Shown piece after piece: positions 51,509 to 60,939 of a stretch of DNA of 64,000 nt. Origin of the DNA: Nocardioides panacisoli (GTDB lineage: Bacteria; Actinomycetota; Actinomycetes; Propionibacteriales; Nocardioidaceae). A model generated the notes under the pieces. It was not told the origin of the DNA and did no database searches. It saw only the letters and a program-made list of their open reading frames with translations. The DNA lies in NCBI RefSeq assembly GCF_019448235.1, contig NZ_CP080409.1, positions 2,480,001-2,544,000 of the forward strand. The letters are read 5' to 3'. Both the position numbers and the translations under genes were made by a program. How positions within the stretch are numbered: the stretch's first letter is position 1; each line of letters opens with the position of its first letter.

Positions 51509-53443
51509 ATGAAGCGGATGCGGTGCCGGCGGATCATGTTCGAGGGCTACAAGCGGCTGGCTGAGACCGACTGCAACGTAAGCCCCTACCTACTTGCCTT
51601 CGTAGGGCAGAACGAGTCCGGCAAGTCCTCCGTGCTGACGGGCCTGGAATGGCTCACGGAGGACGGCACGACGCCGCTGAGCACCCTGGACAAGGCCCGC
51701 ACCAAGAAGAAGGACCAGGGGTGGGTCGTGGGCGCCGAGTTCACCCTCGGCGACGAAGAGATCGGACTCATCGCGCCGCTCGGGTTTGACGAGACGCCCG
51801 CGACCATCGGCATCTGGAAGCAGGTCGACGGCACACTCGTCACCAAGTTCCGCGACCCGCGCGACCCGCGGCGCGACCCCGCCCCGTTCCAGGCCGCCGC
51901 CAGGGCCCTAGAACGCGCTCAGCAGCGACTCCAGAAGCAGATCGCCGAAGAGGGCGTCGAGCGAGACGAGGACGACGAGGAACACGGACCAGAGGTCTGG
52001 TTCGCGAAGGTCGAGAAGCGGCTCAATGAGCCAGAGGAGGACTGGGACGCCGACGACCAGCGTGCCGCCGAGTCGCTCGCCGAGTGGCTGGACGTACCGT
52101 CTCCGCGCGGCAAGAACCCTCGCGACGCTAAGACGGCGAGCCTGATCCGAGCCGCTGCCACGATCGGTTCGCGGCCACACCCGGAGACCGAAGGCATCGA
52201 CCTCCTGAGCGACCGGATCCCGACCTTCCTTCTGTTCCGGGAGGACGACCGCATCCTCCCGACTGTTACGCCAGTCGATCCGCCGAACCGCCCCAAGATG
52301 CCTTCTGCGATCAGGAACCTTCTCGCCATCGCTGAGGTGAACATCGCGGCGGTCTGGAATGCGCACACGGACGAAGACTCCGGCGAGAAGCGCACCCAGC
52401 TAGATGCGGCGAACCGTAGACTCGACGAGTTCTTCGGCCAAGCGTGGAACCAGTCGAACGTCTCGGTGAACATCGACGTGAATGAGAACGGTCTCCAGAC
52501 CCACGTCATCGACTTGGACACGAGGCGGTACACGAGGATCGAAGAGCGCAGCGAGGGCCTTCGAGCGTTCGTGACGCTCGCTGTGTTCCTGGGGTCGCAG
52601 GAACTGGAGATCCCACCGATCCTGCTGATCGACGAGGCCGAGCTACACCTCCATTCCGACGCTCAGGCAGACCTCGTCGGGGGCCTGCTGAAGCAGATCG
52701 ACGCCACCCAGGTCTGGTACACCACGCACTCCCCGGCGTGCCTGCCCAGTGACCTCGGCACTGGCATCCGGCTGCTCGAACGGCACGGCGAGCAAAGCGA
52801 GATCAAGTCCCACTTCTGGACGAACCAAGAGCCCGGATTCGGTCCGTTGCTCTACGCCATGGGTGCCGGTGCCGCAGCCTTTTCGCGCTGCCGCTGGGCC
52901 GTGCTCGGTGAAGGCGCGTCAGAGATGATCCTGCTGCCCACGCTCATCCGAGTGGCGACCGCCCTAGAGGACCTGCCATACCAGGTAGCACCGGGCCTCT
53001 CCCACTCGCAAGGTCACGGACTCGATGTCGAGGAGGTAGCCGCGCGCGTCATCTACCTCACCGACGGCGATAAGGATGGGTCGGACTACCTAGCCAATCT
53101 CCGCGAGCGAGAGGTGCCTGAGTCGCGACTGAAGTCCCTGCCGAAGGGGAACTCTATCGAGGACCTGCTCGACCGGGATTTTCTGCTTGACGTCGTGGAC
53201 ACCCTGCTTTCGAAGGACGCCCCGCGACCGAACGCACGCATCTTCAAGTCGTCCCAGACTGCCGGGCGCTCGATAGCGAAGTGGGTCAAGGACAACGAGA
53301 TCGCGCTCGGCAAGGTCGCCATCGCGTACGAGGTTATCGACCGCGCACCCGACATCGCGCTCGCATCGGGAGCAGCCGACACGCTGCGCACGCTCCACGA
53401 CGAGTTCATGGCCGCGTTCGAGGCTGGCGAGCGCGGGGCATAG
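51509..53443 (+). CDS. OLD-family ATPase-TOPRIM nuclease
   Basis: A 644-residue protein that joins an SMC-like ATPase to a TOPRIM nuclease. Walker A is GQNESGKSS at 33-41, the signature region is near RIEERSEGLRAF, Walker B is ILLIDEAELHLH (about 371-382), and the switch histidine is about H406 in YTTHSP. The TOPRIM acids are E468 (VLGEGASE) and D519/D521 (LTDGDKDG). An acidic coiled insertion lies at about 150-200. OLD proteins act on DNA in phage exclusion; fused forms work alone (class 1) or with a GajB helicase (Gabija). No helicase gene follows. The start at 51509 has AGGGAG before it. The gene is visibly less GC-rich than core genes. Confidence 0.82.
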   Translation: MKRMRCRRIMFEGYKRLAETDCNVSPYLLAFVGQNESGKSSVLTGLEWLTEDGTTPLSTLDKARTKKKDQGWVVGAEFTLGDEEIGLIAPLGFDETPATIGIWKQVDGTLVTKFRDPRDPRRDPAPFQAAARALERAQQRLQKQIAEEGVERDEDDEEHGPEVWFAKVEKRLNEPEEDWDADDQRAAESLAEWLDVPSPRGKNPRDAKTASLIRAAATIGSRPHPETEGIDLLSDRIPTFLLFREDDRILPTVTPVDPPNRPKMPSAIRNLLAIAEVNIAAVWNAHTDEDSGEKRTQLDAANRRLDEFFGQAWNQSNVSVNIDVNENGLQTHVIDLDTRRYTRIEERSEGLRAFVTLAVFLGSQELEIPPILLIDEAELHLHSDAQADLVGGLLKQIDATQVWYTTHSPACLPSDLGTGIRLLERHGEQSEIKSHFWTNQEPGFGPLLYAMGAGAAAFSRCRWAVLGEGASEMILLPTLIRVATALEDLPYQVAPGLSHSQGHGLDVEEVAARVIYLTDGDKDGSDYLANLREREVPESRLKSLPKGNSIEDLLDRDFLLDVVDTLLSKDAPRPNARIFKSSQTAGRSIAKWVKDNEIALGKVAIAYEVIDRAPDIALASGAADTLRTLHDEFMAAFEAGERGA

Positions 53444-53579
53444 GCATACGCGCATCGCGTTCGTTGTCAGTGGCCATCCAACAAGCTCAGCCGGCGACGC
53501 ACCACCTCAACTACGCACAGGGCTCCGGCTGCGGGGGCATTTGCTGCCAAGCGTTTGCGGGCGCGACCCAGTTATCCAT

Positions 53580-53598
53580 GGGCTCGCCGCGCGAGCCC
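53580..53598. terminator. Perfect hairpin after the OLD-type gene
   Basis: GGGCTCGC and GCGAGCCC form an 8-bp perfect stem around CGC, 137 bases after the stop. No T-run follows, so it is at best an atypical terminator. The remainder of 53444-53672 holds nothing recognisable. Confidence 0.4.
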
Positions 53599-53672
53599 AT
53601 CGCTGACAGGCATTCCATCCACCGGCGACTGTCGGGCTCTCCACCGCGATCAAACGCTGTAGCGTCTCTGGC

Positions 53673-54046
53673 ATGGACAGGAGCCGTGCCGAAGAGGCGA
53701 CAGCTGCAGCATTGCTCGTCTTCGGTGCCTTCCAGGTCGCTCTCGCTTCTGGAGCCCCATGGGGCCGCGCGGCATACGGCGGGACCCGTCGCGGCACTCT
53801 GCCCGGGCACCTAGTGCGATCAGCGGAGTGGCAGCAGTCGGGTAAGGAACCGGGGTAGCCGCCATCGTCCGCGATGTCGGCTCGCCCAGGACTCGAAGCT
53901 GCGCCTTCAAGGCCCAGAGCATCTTCATGGGAATCGGCACGGCTGCGAATGGCGCGTCCCGATCGCCGGTCGAGCGAGCTCTTTGGACGCCATTGTCGGC
54001 GGCGACGAGTGCACTCGCTTGGCGTTCACGAGCCGCCGGATCGTGA
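53673..54046 (+). pseudogene. Frameshifted small membrane protein gene
   Basis: From the ATG at 53673 the frame reads AALLVFGAFQVALASGAPWG and GGTRRGTLPG, then hits TAG at about 53856. From about 53849 a different frame continues with SIFMGIGTAANGASRSPVERALWTPLSA and ends at 54046. Both parts match one common actinobacterial small membrane protein plan (hydrophobic start with a GAPWGRAAYGG loop, ending with NxASRSxxERxxWxP). One indel between about 53840 and 53857 explains it. Codons are less G/C-biased than in the core genes. Confidence 0.6.
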
Positions 54047-54256
54047 ACTCGCAGGAAGCCGATCGGCCACTGGTACGCGCCGCGAGCCCATCCACCTACG
54101 GCACCCGGACCGGCGGCGCTCTCGGTTGCCCAAGTGTCCGCTTGCCCTTGCGTCGGCGGGTCATGCGTACAGGGCTCTGACCGCTCACATTGCCACCGTT
54201 CGCGACGGAGCGACGGACCCGGGCGTGGGTCGACTCGGGTGCGCGAGCGATGTCGT

Positions 54257-54817
54257 CTACAAGCGGTCGAACGGCTCCGCGTAGGCGAAGCGGCCGGTGG
54301 GGTGTTGACCGGTGCCGATGGGCAACACCTGGAAGTAGTCGCCCCAGGCTGGGTCGGGAGGTTCGATTCGACACTCCTGCGCCGGGACAAAGCCGAATCG
54401 TGCGCAGTAGGTCGGGTCCCCGAGTAGGGCGACGAGAGTCTCACCGGCTGTCTCGGCTCGCAGCAACAGGTCGCGCATCAGTCTGTTGCCGACTCCGGTG
54501 CGCTGGTGGTCGGGATGAACGCTGAGTGGGCCCAGGCCGAGCGCGGCCGCATCACCGATGTGTGCTCGGGTGGCAACGACGTGACCGACGACCTGGTCCC
54601 CGTGGGTGGCGACGAGCGACAAGCCCGGCAGCCAGCCCGCGTCGTTGCGCAGCCAGTTCAGTAAGTCGACCTCTGCAGGAGGCCCACCCGGCCGGAGGGG
54701 TGGGGCTGAGTGATCCGCGAGAAGGAAAGCAGCGGTCACGACTGCCTTAATCTGGTCGATATCGGCGGGGACCTCTGGGCGGATGTCGACTGAACTGGTG
54801 GGCGGGCTGGTTCTCAT
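54257..54817 (-). CDS. GNAT-family N-acetyltransferase (YhbS type)
   Basis: A 186-residue acetyltransferase. GPLSVHPDHQRTGVGNRLM carries the acetyl-CoA pyrophosphate loop, and LVALLGDPTYCARFGF is the hallmark of the YhbS group. The frame is intact, although genes on its left are broken. The substrate is unknown. Confidence 0.83.
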   Translation of the reverse strand: MRTSPPTSSVDIRPEVPADIDQIKAVVTAAFLLADHSAPPLRPGGPPAEVDLLNWLRNDAGWLPGLSLVATHGDQVVGHVVATRAHIGDAAALGLGPLSVHPDHQRTGVGNRLMRDLLLRAETAGETLVALLGDPTYCARFGFVPAQECRIEPPDPAWGDYFQVLPIGTGQHPTGRFAYAEPFDRL

Positions 54818-55588
54818 GGCTCCGGCAGGCTAACCGCCGCAGCTGCGGGGACTCGACCGTTTTTGACGGCGACCGTCGGGCGGCATGTGAGACGGCGTCG
54901 CCGAATGGGATCCCCACGTGGCCGCAGCGCTCCCGCCGTCCCCCCAGAGCGGTGGGGTCGCTGCGGCCTAGTCCGAGCACCAGAGGTGGAGCCACTCGGG
55001 AACCTTCTAACCGAGCGGCCGACCTCACGTTATCGGTTGAGCATTCAACATGTCGACGAGTTCCGCGATCCGGTCCAAGCAACCCGGAGCCACCCGTAGT
55101 ACGGGTCGACGCCCGCCCTCTCTTGGCGCCGGCGTCGCGATGGGATGTCGAATACGGACCATCGCGCCGAGACCGGATCCACTTACGGACCTCGGGCGGG
55201 CGGTCCTCAGGGCCACCGAAAAGGTTGTCTAGTCCGCAGTGCTCGAAGCTCGAAAGCTGGACTGGGCGTTGGCATACACGCCGAACTGTGAAGGTTCGCC
55301 TCGATTGTCGACGTCCGGGTGTGCCGCGATTCTCCGCGATGCAGAGGGTGTGTCTATCCGCCGCGAGTGCCGCTACCGCGGGACGAGCCCGCGCTTCGAA
55401 GGCATCACCCAGTCGGCTGACGTCTGACAGCAGGAGCAAAGCCCGCGTTCGTAGTCCGGACCGGCGCAGCTGGCGGCGCACCGCACCCGAAAGGGCCGAT
55501 ATCTCGCCCCAAACTCGCCTCTTGGACGCTCCGCTCGACATGACAGTGGCCCTGACATCGCGTTTCCGCAGGTCAGGGCCACTTCTTG
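54818..55588. other. Gene-free stretch before tRNA-Thr
   Basis: Frames on both strands are Arg/Ser/Thr-rich with no domain. Base composition is lower in GC than in the flanking core genes. It may be decayed element DNA next to a tRNA gene. I see no integrase remnant and no second copy of the tRNA-Thr 3' end. Confidence 0.4.
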
Positions 55589-55661
55589 AGCCGCCTGCCG
55601 GAATCGAACCGGCGACCTATTCATTACGAGTGAATCGCTCTACCGACTGAGCTAAGGCGGC
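55589..55661 (-). tRNA. tRNA-Thr (anticodon CGT)
   Basis: On the minus strand the 73-base gene folds completely: acceptor GCCGCCT with AGGCGGC, D arm with AGCTCAGTCGGTAGAGC, anticodon arm ATTCA-CTCGTAA-TGAAT with anticodon CGT (55626-55628), and T arm CGCCGGTTCGATTCCGGCA. No CCA is encoded. It is intact and separates the variable region on its left from core genes on its right. Confidence 0.95.
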
Positions 55662-55825
55662 GCGCTGCCACGTGGGCAACCCGCGGAAGTATACGGACGG
55701 ACCCGGCCGGGGACGTAATCAGCGTCTCGGTGGACACGATTACGTAGCACAGCGGGCCAGTCCCTAGGATCACCGTGCCCGCCGTCCGGTGCGCCGGACG
55801 ATGAACCGCGCCCCCGAGGAACGAC

Positions 55826-57295
55826 GTGTCGACGACCGAAGAGACGCTGAAGAACTGGAACGCCCGCGAGGAGATCGCCGAGGCGATGATCCCGCTGATC
55901 GGCAAGCTGCACCGCGAGAAGGGCGTCACGATCCTTCTCCACAGCCGCCCGCTGATGAACAAGGGCGTCATCGACATCCTCAAGACGCACCGCTTCGCCC
56001 GCCAGATCGAGGGCAGCGAGCTCGGCGTCCACGACACGCTTCCCTTCCTCCAGGCCCTCGCCGACCTCGACGTCGGCGCCGCGAAGATCGACCTGGCGGC
56101 CCTCCGCGCGGCCCACCGCGCCGACGACCGCGACCTCTCCGTCACCGACTTCACCGCCGAGGCCCTCGCCGGGATCATCGGCGAGAACAAGCCCGTCGGC
56201 CAGGGCCCCCGCGACGTCGTGCTCTACGGCTTCGGCCGCATCGGCCGGCTCGTCGCCCGCCTCCTCATCGAGAAGGCCGGCTCCGGTCGCGGCCTGCGTC
56301 CCCGCGCGGTCGTCGTACGCCGCGGCGGCGCCGGCAAGGACGACCTCGCCAAGCGCGCCTCCCTGCTGCGCCGCGACTCCATCCACGGCCAGTTCAAGGG
56401 CACCATCAAGATCGACGAGGACAAGAACCAGATCATTGCCAACGGCAATGTCATCCAGGTCATCTACGCCGACTCCCCGGCCGAGATCGACTACACCGAG
56501 TACGGCATCGACAACGCCATCCTCATCGACAACACCGGCATCTGGCGCGACCGCGAGGGCCTGTCGGGCCACCTTCGTCCCGGCATCGACAAGGTGCTGC
56601 TCACCGCGCCCGGCAAGGGCGACGTGCCCAACATCGTCCACGGCGTCAACCACCTCGACACCGACGCCGACGAGAAGGTGCTCTCCTGCGCCTCCTGCAC
56701 CACCAACGCCATCGTCCCGCCGCTGAAGGCCATGGAGGACGAGTACGGCATCATCCGCGGGCACGTCGAGACGGTGCACTCCTTCACCAACGACCAGAAC
56801 CTGCTGGACAACTACCACAAGGCCGACCGCCGCGGCCGCTCCGCGCCGCTCAACATGGTGCTCACTGCCACCGGCGCCTCGTCGGCGGTCAAGAAGGCCC
56901 TGCCCAACCTCGACGCCAAGATCACCGGCAACTCCATCCGCGTCCCCACCCCCGACGTGTCGATGGCGATCCTGAGCCTGCAGCTCAAGCGCGAGACCAC
57001 CCGCGACGAGGTCCTCGACCACCTGCGGGAGGTCTCACTGACCGGGCCGCTGAGCCGCAACCTGGACTACACCCAGGCCACCGACGCCGTCTCCAGCGAC
57101 TTCATCGGCTCGCGCGCCGCCTCGATCATCGACGGCAACGCCGCCATCGTCGACGGCGACAGCGCGATCCTCTACGTCTGGTACGACAACGAGTTCGGCT
57201 ACTCCTGCCAGGTCGTGCGGACCGTGCAGTACATTTCCGGCATCGAGTACCCGACCTACCCGAAGGAGCCCGGCCAGCCGGTCGTCACGGCCTGA
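55826..57295 (+). CDS. gap: Glyceraldehyde-3-phosphate dehydrogenase, long form
   Basis: A 489-residue GAPDH. The NAD motif GFGRIGR is at 135-141, the catalytic cysteine is C291 in SCASCTTN, and WYDNEFGYSCQV is near the end. The first about 125 residues are an extra helical domain absent from ordinary 335-residue GAPDH; long GAPDHs of this size exist in actinobacteria and other phyla. The GTG at 55826 follows GAGGA. Glycolytic or gluconeogenic direction cannot be told. Confidence 0.88.
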   Translation: MSTTEETLKNWNAREEIAEAMIPLIGKLHREKGVTILLHSRPLMNKGVIDILKTHRFARQIEGSELGVHDTLPFLQALADLDVGAAKIDLAALRAAHRADDRDLSVTDFTAEALAGIIGENKPVGQGPRDVVLYGFGRIGRLVARLLIEKAGSGRGLRPRAVVVRRGGAGKDDLAKRASLLRRDSIHGQFKGTIKIDEDKNQIIANGNVIQVIYADSPAEIDYTEYGIDNAILIDNTGIWRDREGLSGHLRPGIDKVLLTAPGKGDVPNIVHGVNHLDTDADEKVLSCASCTTNAIVPPLKAMEDEYGIIRGHVETVHSFTNDQNLLDNYHKADRRGRSAPLNMVLTATGASSAVKKALPNLDAKITGNSIRVPTPDVSMAILSLQLKRETTRDEVLDHLREVSLTGPLSRNLDYTQATDAVSSDFIGSRAASIIDGNAAIVDGDSAILYVWYDNEFGYSCQVVRTVQYISGIEYPTYPKEPGQPVVTA

Positions 57296-57327
57296 GAGGG
57301 GTCGCCACCCGAGGGGCGGCTCCAGGG

Positions 57328-57451
57328 GGTCTCGACACGGCTCGCTGGCGCTCGCCGGCTCGACCAGCAAGGCCGATCCCGTACGCCGGCTCGACCAGCA
57401 AGGTCGGTCGCGCCGGTGAGGTCGAGGGGTCTCGACAGGCTCGACCACCGG
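57328..57451. repeat. Chromosomal GGTCTCGACA-type repeat cluster
   Basis: GGTCTCGACA occurs twice (57328 and 57428). The 19-base GCCGGCTCGACCAGCAAGG occurs exactly at 57354-57372 and 57385-57403. The same words recur at 61988. Short intergenic repeats of this kind are scattered in Nocardioides-type genomes as I recall. Confidence 0.7.
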
Positions 57452-57488
57452 GGCCCACCGAGGTCTCGGCGGGGGAGGCCGCGTCAGG

Positions 57489-59042
57489 TCAGCACGTGGT
57501 GCCGTCGGCGGGGGCCTCGCCGTCGACGAGCAGCTGGTGGACGGCATCGGCGATGCAGTCGTTGCCGGAGGTGTAGCCGCCGTGGCCGTCGCCCTCGCGG
57601 GTCAGCAGGACACCGGACTCGAGCTGGTCGGCCAGCGCCTCGGCCTCCTCGTACGGCGTCGCGGGGTCCTTGGTCGTGCCGATCACCACGATCGGCTCCG
57701 CACCAGCCGCGGTGACACCGTCCAGCGGCTCCTCGGCCGGCTCCACCGGCAGGCCACCGCACCCCGACAGGCCCCACGCCCACATCTCACCGATCGTCGG
57801 TGAGACCTCGCGGAACTGGTCGATGTAGTCCTCGGTCTCGGACTGCTCGATCGCGCTCGGGTCGTCCAGGCAGTTGATGACCGCGATCGCCTCGACCGAG
57901 TTGTCGGTGTAGGCGCCCTCCTCGCGGGAGGCGTAGAAGTCCGCCAGCGCCAGCAGCGTCGACCCGTCGCCGTTGAAGGCCTGCTGCAGGCCCTGGTCCA
58001 GCAGCGGCCAGTTGTCCTCGCTGTAGAGCGGGGTGATCAGGCCGAGGACGGCGTACCCCGGCTCCAGCTCGCGGCCCTGCTGCGTCGGCAGCGGGTCGTC
58101 GTCGACCTGCTCCAACAGCGCGTCGATCCGCTGCAGGCCCTCCTCGACGGAGTCGCCGAGGAAGCACTCGTTGCCGTCGACGCACGCCTGCACGTAGGAC
58201 TGCAAGGCACGCGCGAAGCCCTGCGCCTGGCTCATCGAGTTCTCGATGAAGTCCAGCTCGGGGTTGACCGCCGAGTCCAGCACGAACCGGCCGACGTTCT
58301 CGGGGAACAGCTCGGCGTAGTACGAGCCGAGCCGGGTGCCGTAGGAGAAGCCCAGGTAGTGCAGCTGCTCCTCGGCCAGCGCCGAGCGCAGCACGTCCAT
58401 GTCGCGCGCCACCTCGCTGGTGCTGACGTGGCCCAGCAGCTCGCCGGTGTTGTCCTCGCAGCCGGCCCAGAACGCGTCACTGGCCTCGAAGTACTCCTCA
58501 CGCTCACCCGGGTCGTCCGGCGTCTGGTCCTCGGCGAGGTAGCCGTCGAGCTGCTCATCACTCAGGCAGTCGATCGGCGAGGACTCCCCCGTGCCACGCG
58601 GGTCGAAGCCGACGATGTCGTACGCCGCCTGCAGCTCGGGGCGGAAGTAGTAGTTCAGCGACTGCTCGCCCTCGACCATGTCGGTGCCGGGCGCACCGGG
58701 ACCGCCGGGGTTGACCACCAGCGACCCGACGCGCTCCTCCTCCGACCCCGACGCCCGGGCCCGCGACAGGGCCAGGTCGATCGTCTCGCCGTCGGGGTCG
58801 GCGTAGTCGACGGGGACGGTGAGATCGCCGCACTGCCACTCACCGCCGCCGCAGGACTCCCACGCGATCTCCTGCTCGTAGAACTCCGCGAGCTCGTCGG
58901 GCGACCCCTCTGAGGCGTTGTCCTCCCCCGCGACCGGGTCCGCGCTCGAGTCCTCGGCGCGCAGCACGAGGACGCCGGCCGAGAGTGCCGCTGCCACGAC
59001 GAGCACCCACACGGTCGTGGTCGCAACGATGAGTTTCTTCAA
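57489..59042 (-). CDS. Secreted alpha/beta hydrolase, tripeptidyl-aminopeptidase type
   Basis: A 517-residue protein. An N-terminal hydrophobic segment (LIVATTTVWVLVVAAALSAG) acts as signal or anchor. The hydrolase part has NPGGPGAPGTD (oxyanion), DPRGTGES, the nucleophile elbow GFSYGT and the C-terminal catalytic histidine in GDGHGGYTSG. This is the SlpD/SlpE or TAP-like peptidase plan of actinobacteria, with paired cysteines (such as NCLDD and GCGGLP) suggesting export. Substrates are likely short peptides or esters. Confidence 0.85.
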   Translation of the reverse strand: MKKLIVATTTVWVLVVAAALSAGVLVLRAEDSSADPVAGEDNASEGSPDELAEFYEQEIAWESCGGGEWQCGDLTVPVDYADPDGETIDLALSRARASGSEEERVGSLVVNPGGPGAPGTDMVEGEQSLNYYFRPELQAAYDIVGFDPRGTGESSPIDCLSDEQLDGYLAEDQTPDDPGEREEYFEASDAFWAGCEDNTGELLGHVSTSEVARDMDVLRSALAEEQLHYLGFSYGTRLGSYYAELFPENVGRFVLDSAVNPELDFIENSMSQAQGFARALQSYVQACVDGNECFLGDSVEEGLQRIDALLEQVDDDPLPTQQGRELEPGYAVLGLITPLYSEDNWPLLDQGLQQAFNGDGSTLLALADFYASREEGAYTDNSVEAIAVINCLDDPSAIEQSETEDYIDQFREVSPTIGEMWAWGLSGCGGLPVEPAEEPLDGVTAAGAEPIVVIGTTKDPATPYEEAEALADQLESGVLLTREGDGHGGYTSGNDCIADAVHQLLVDGEAPADGTTC

Positions 59043-59058
59043 GCCGACTCCTCGGGTC

Positions 59059-60204
59059 TCACACGTGGGCGCTCTCGGGCACCTTCAACGACACCATCAT
59101 GGACTCCAGCGCCAAGGCCACCGGGACGTTGAACTCCAACATCTGCTCCCGCGCGGCGAAGATCCAGCCGATCCGGCGCAGGTTGAGCTCGGGCGTGGAG
59201 GCACGCGCGATCTCAGCGACGTCGGCCCGCACCTCGGCGTTGACCAGCTCCGACTCGGCCCCCGTCTGCAGCGCGATCGCGTCCCGGTAGACCGAGATCA
59301 GGTCCATCAGTCCCCGGTCGACCATGTCGAGGTGGCGTCGCTTGGCACGCGTCTTCTGGTTCTTCTCCAGCTCCCGCAGGGCGGGGGCGTACTCCTTGGG
59401 GCGGCGCCCCTTCTCGACCACGCCGTAGGAGGCGTCGAGGTCGGCCTTCTCCTTCGCGTCCAGCGCGGTGGTGATCTCGTCGGCCTCGGCCCGGGTCACC
59501 TCGGCCAGCCGGGTCGCCGCGGTCATGCACGAGGCCAGCGACCGCAGCCTGGCCGGGATCGCCACCACGTCCTGGCGCCGCGCCCGCACCGCGTCGTCGA
59601 ACGCCAGCGCCCGCGCCCGGCCGATGTGGCTTTGGCTCGCCCGGGCGGCGTACGCCGCGCTGGTCGCCTCCGCGCCCTGCCCGACCAGGAACTCCTCGAC
59701 CTCCGCGGCGGTGGGCGTGCTGAGCGTCACCAGCCGGCAGCGTGAGCGGATGGTGGGCAGCACGTCCTCGACCGTGGGGGCGCAGAGCATCCACACGGTG
59801 CGGTCGGTGGGTTCCTCGATCGCCTTGAGCAGCGCGTTGCAGGCCTGCTCGGTGAGTCGGTCGGCGTCCTCGACGACGAGGATCTGCCAGCGCTCCCCCA
59901 TCGGCGACAGTGCCGCACGCCGCACGAGCTCGCGGACCTCGTCGACGCCGATGGAGAGCTTCTGGGTGCGGATGACGGCGACGTCGGCGTGGCTGTCGTT
60001 GAGCACCGTGTGGCAGGCGTGACACTCGCCGCAGCCGCCCTGCTCGCACTGCAGCGCGGCCGCGAAGGCGACCGCGGCGTTGGACCGGCCCGATCCGGGC
60101 GGGCCGGTGAAGAGCCAGGAGTGGTTCATGCCGTGGCCGGCCACGGCCTTGCGGAGCGAGTCGATGGTGTGGCGCTGGCCCACCAGGCGGTCCCAGACGG
60201 TCAC
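59059..60204 (-). CDS. holB: DNA polymerase III delta-prime subunit
   Basis: A 381-residue clamp-loader subunit. It has GPPGSGRS in place of a standard Walker A lysine motif, a four-cysteine zinc module (CEQGGCGECHAC), VVEDADRLTEQACNALLKAIEEP and the sensor region IRSRC. Lack of ATPase activity is normal for delta-prime. The GTG start overlaps the tmk stop (GTGA), the usual tmk-holB order. Confidence 0.93.
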   Translation of the reverse strand: MTVWDRLVGQRHTIDSLRKAVAGHGMNHSWLFTGPPGSGRSNAAVAFAAALQCEQGGCGECHACHTVLNDSHADVAVIRTQKLSIGVDEVRELVRRAALSPMGERWQILVVEDADRLTEQACNALLKAIEEPTDRTVWMLCAPTVEDVLPTIRSRCRLVTLSTPTAAEVEEFLVGQGAEATSAAYAARASQSHIGRARALAFDDAVRARRQDVVAIPARLRSLASCMTAATRLAEVTRAEADEITTALDAKEKADLDASYGVVEKGRRPKEYAPALRELEKNQKTRAKRRHLDMVDRGLMDLISVYRDAIALQTGAESELVNAEVRADVAEIARASTPELNLRRIGWIFAAREQMLEFNVPVALALESMMVSLKVPESAHV

Positions 60205-60845
60205 GTCGCCCCCTCCAGCAGCGGCGCCAGGCGGTCGTGGATCGCGGCGGCGATCTCCTCGACCGCGCCGCGTGCGTCCAGCACGAGGTAGTGGTCGGGG
60301 TCGGCGGCGGCCAGGTCGCGGAACGACTCCCGCACCCGTTCGTGGAACTCCAGCCCCTGCCCCTCGATGCGGTCGCGCCCCTCGAAGCGGCCCAACCCGT
60401 CGGCCGGCGGCAGGTCGAGCAGCACGGTCAGGTGGGGGCGCAGGTCGCCGGTCGCCCAGCGCGCCACCTGCTCCACCCCGGTCGTGCCCAACCCTCGCCC
60501 AGCGCCCTGGTAGGCGAGCGTGGAGTCGACGTACCGGTCGGTGATGACGACCTCGCCGCGGGCCAGCGCCGGCAGCACGACGGTCTCGACGTGCTCGGCC
60601 TTGTCGGCGGCGTAGAGCAGCACCTCGGTGCGGTCGGCCAGGTCGCCGGTCTCGGGGCTCAGCACGATGTCGCGCAGCCGCTGCCCCACCTCGGTGCCCC
60701 CCGGCTCCCGTGTCAGCAGCACCCGGTGACCGGCGGCCTCGAGCCGCTCGGCCAGCAGCCGGGCCTGGGTGGACTTGCCGCCACCCTCGCCGCCCTCGAA
60801 GCACACGAAGACGCCACGGTCGGCGTACGCACCCGGAAACTCCAC
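60201..60845 (-). CDS. tmk: Thymidylate kinase
   Basis: A 214-residue dTMP kinase. The P-loop is EGGEGGGKST, TREPGGT follows, and DRYVDSTLAYQGAGRGL carries the DR(Y/F) base-binding motif. It makes dTDP for DNA synthesis and is coupled to holB. Confidence 0.95.
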   Translation of the reverse strand: MEFPGAYADRGVFVCFEGGEGGGKSTQARLLAERLEAAGHRVLLTREPGGTEVGQRLRDIVLSPETGDLADRTEVLLYAADKAEHVETVVLPALARGEVVITDRYVDSTLAYQGAGRGLGTTGVEQVARWATGDLRPHLTVLLDLPPADGLGRFEGRDRIEGQGLEFHERVRESFRDLAAADPDHYLVLDARGAVEEIAAAIHDRLAPLLEGAT

Positions 60846-60939
60846 GCCAGCAACCTACGTGCCACCACCGACCGGCGGGCAGCCGCCTCGCGTCTATGCT
60901 CCGGTGGGGTAACCGCCCCCGACGGCCATCGGAGCCGGC

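Noticed and set aside
51040..51564. A plus-strand open frame before the OLD-type gene
   Set aside because: No domain, Arg/Thr/Pro-rich, and it overlaps the OLD gene start out of frame.
51509..53443. Gabija system (GajA plus GajB)
   Set aside because: The ATPase-TOPRIM protein is GajA-like in plan, but no UvrD-like helicase gene lies on either side.
54747..55541. A 264-codon minus-strand open frame before tRNA-Thr
   Set aside because: Composition is not protein-like and it overlaps the GNAT gene start; no recognisable motif.
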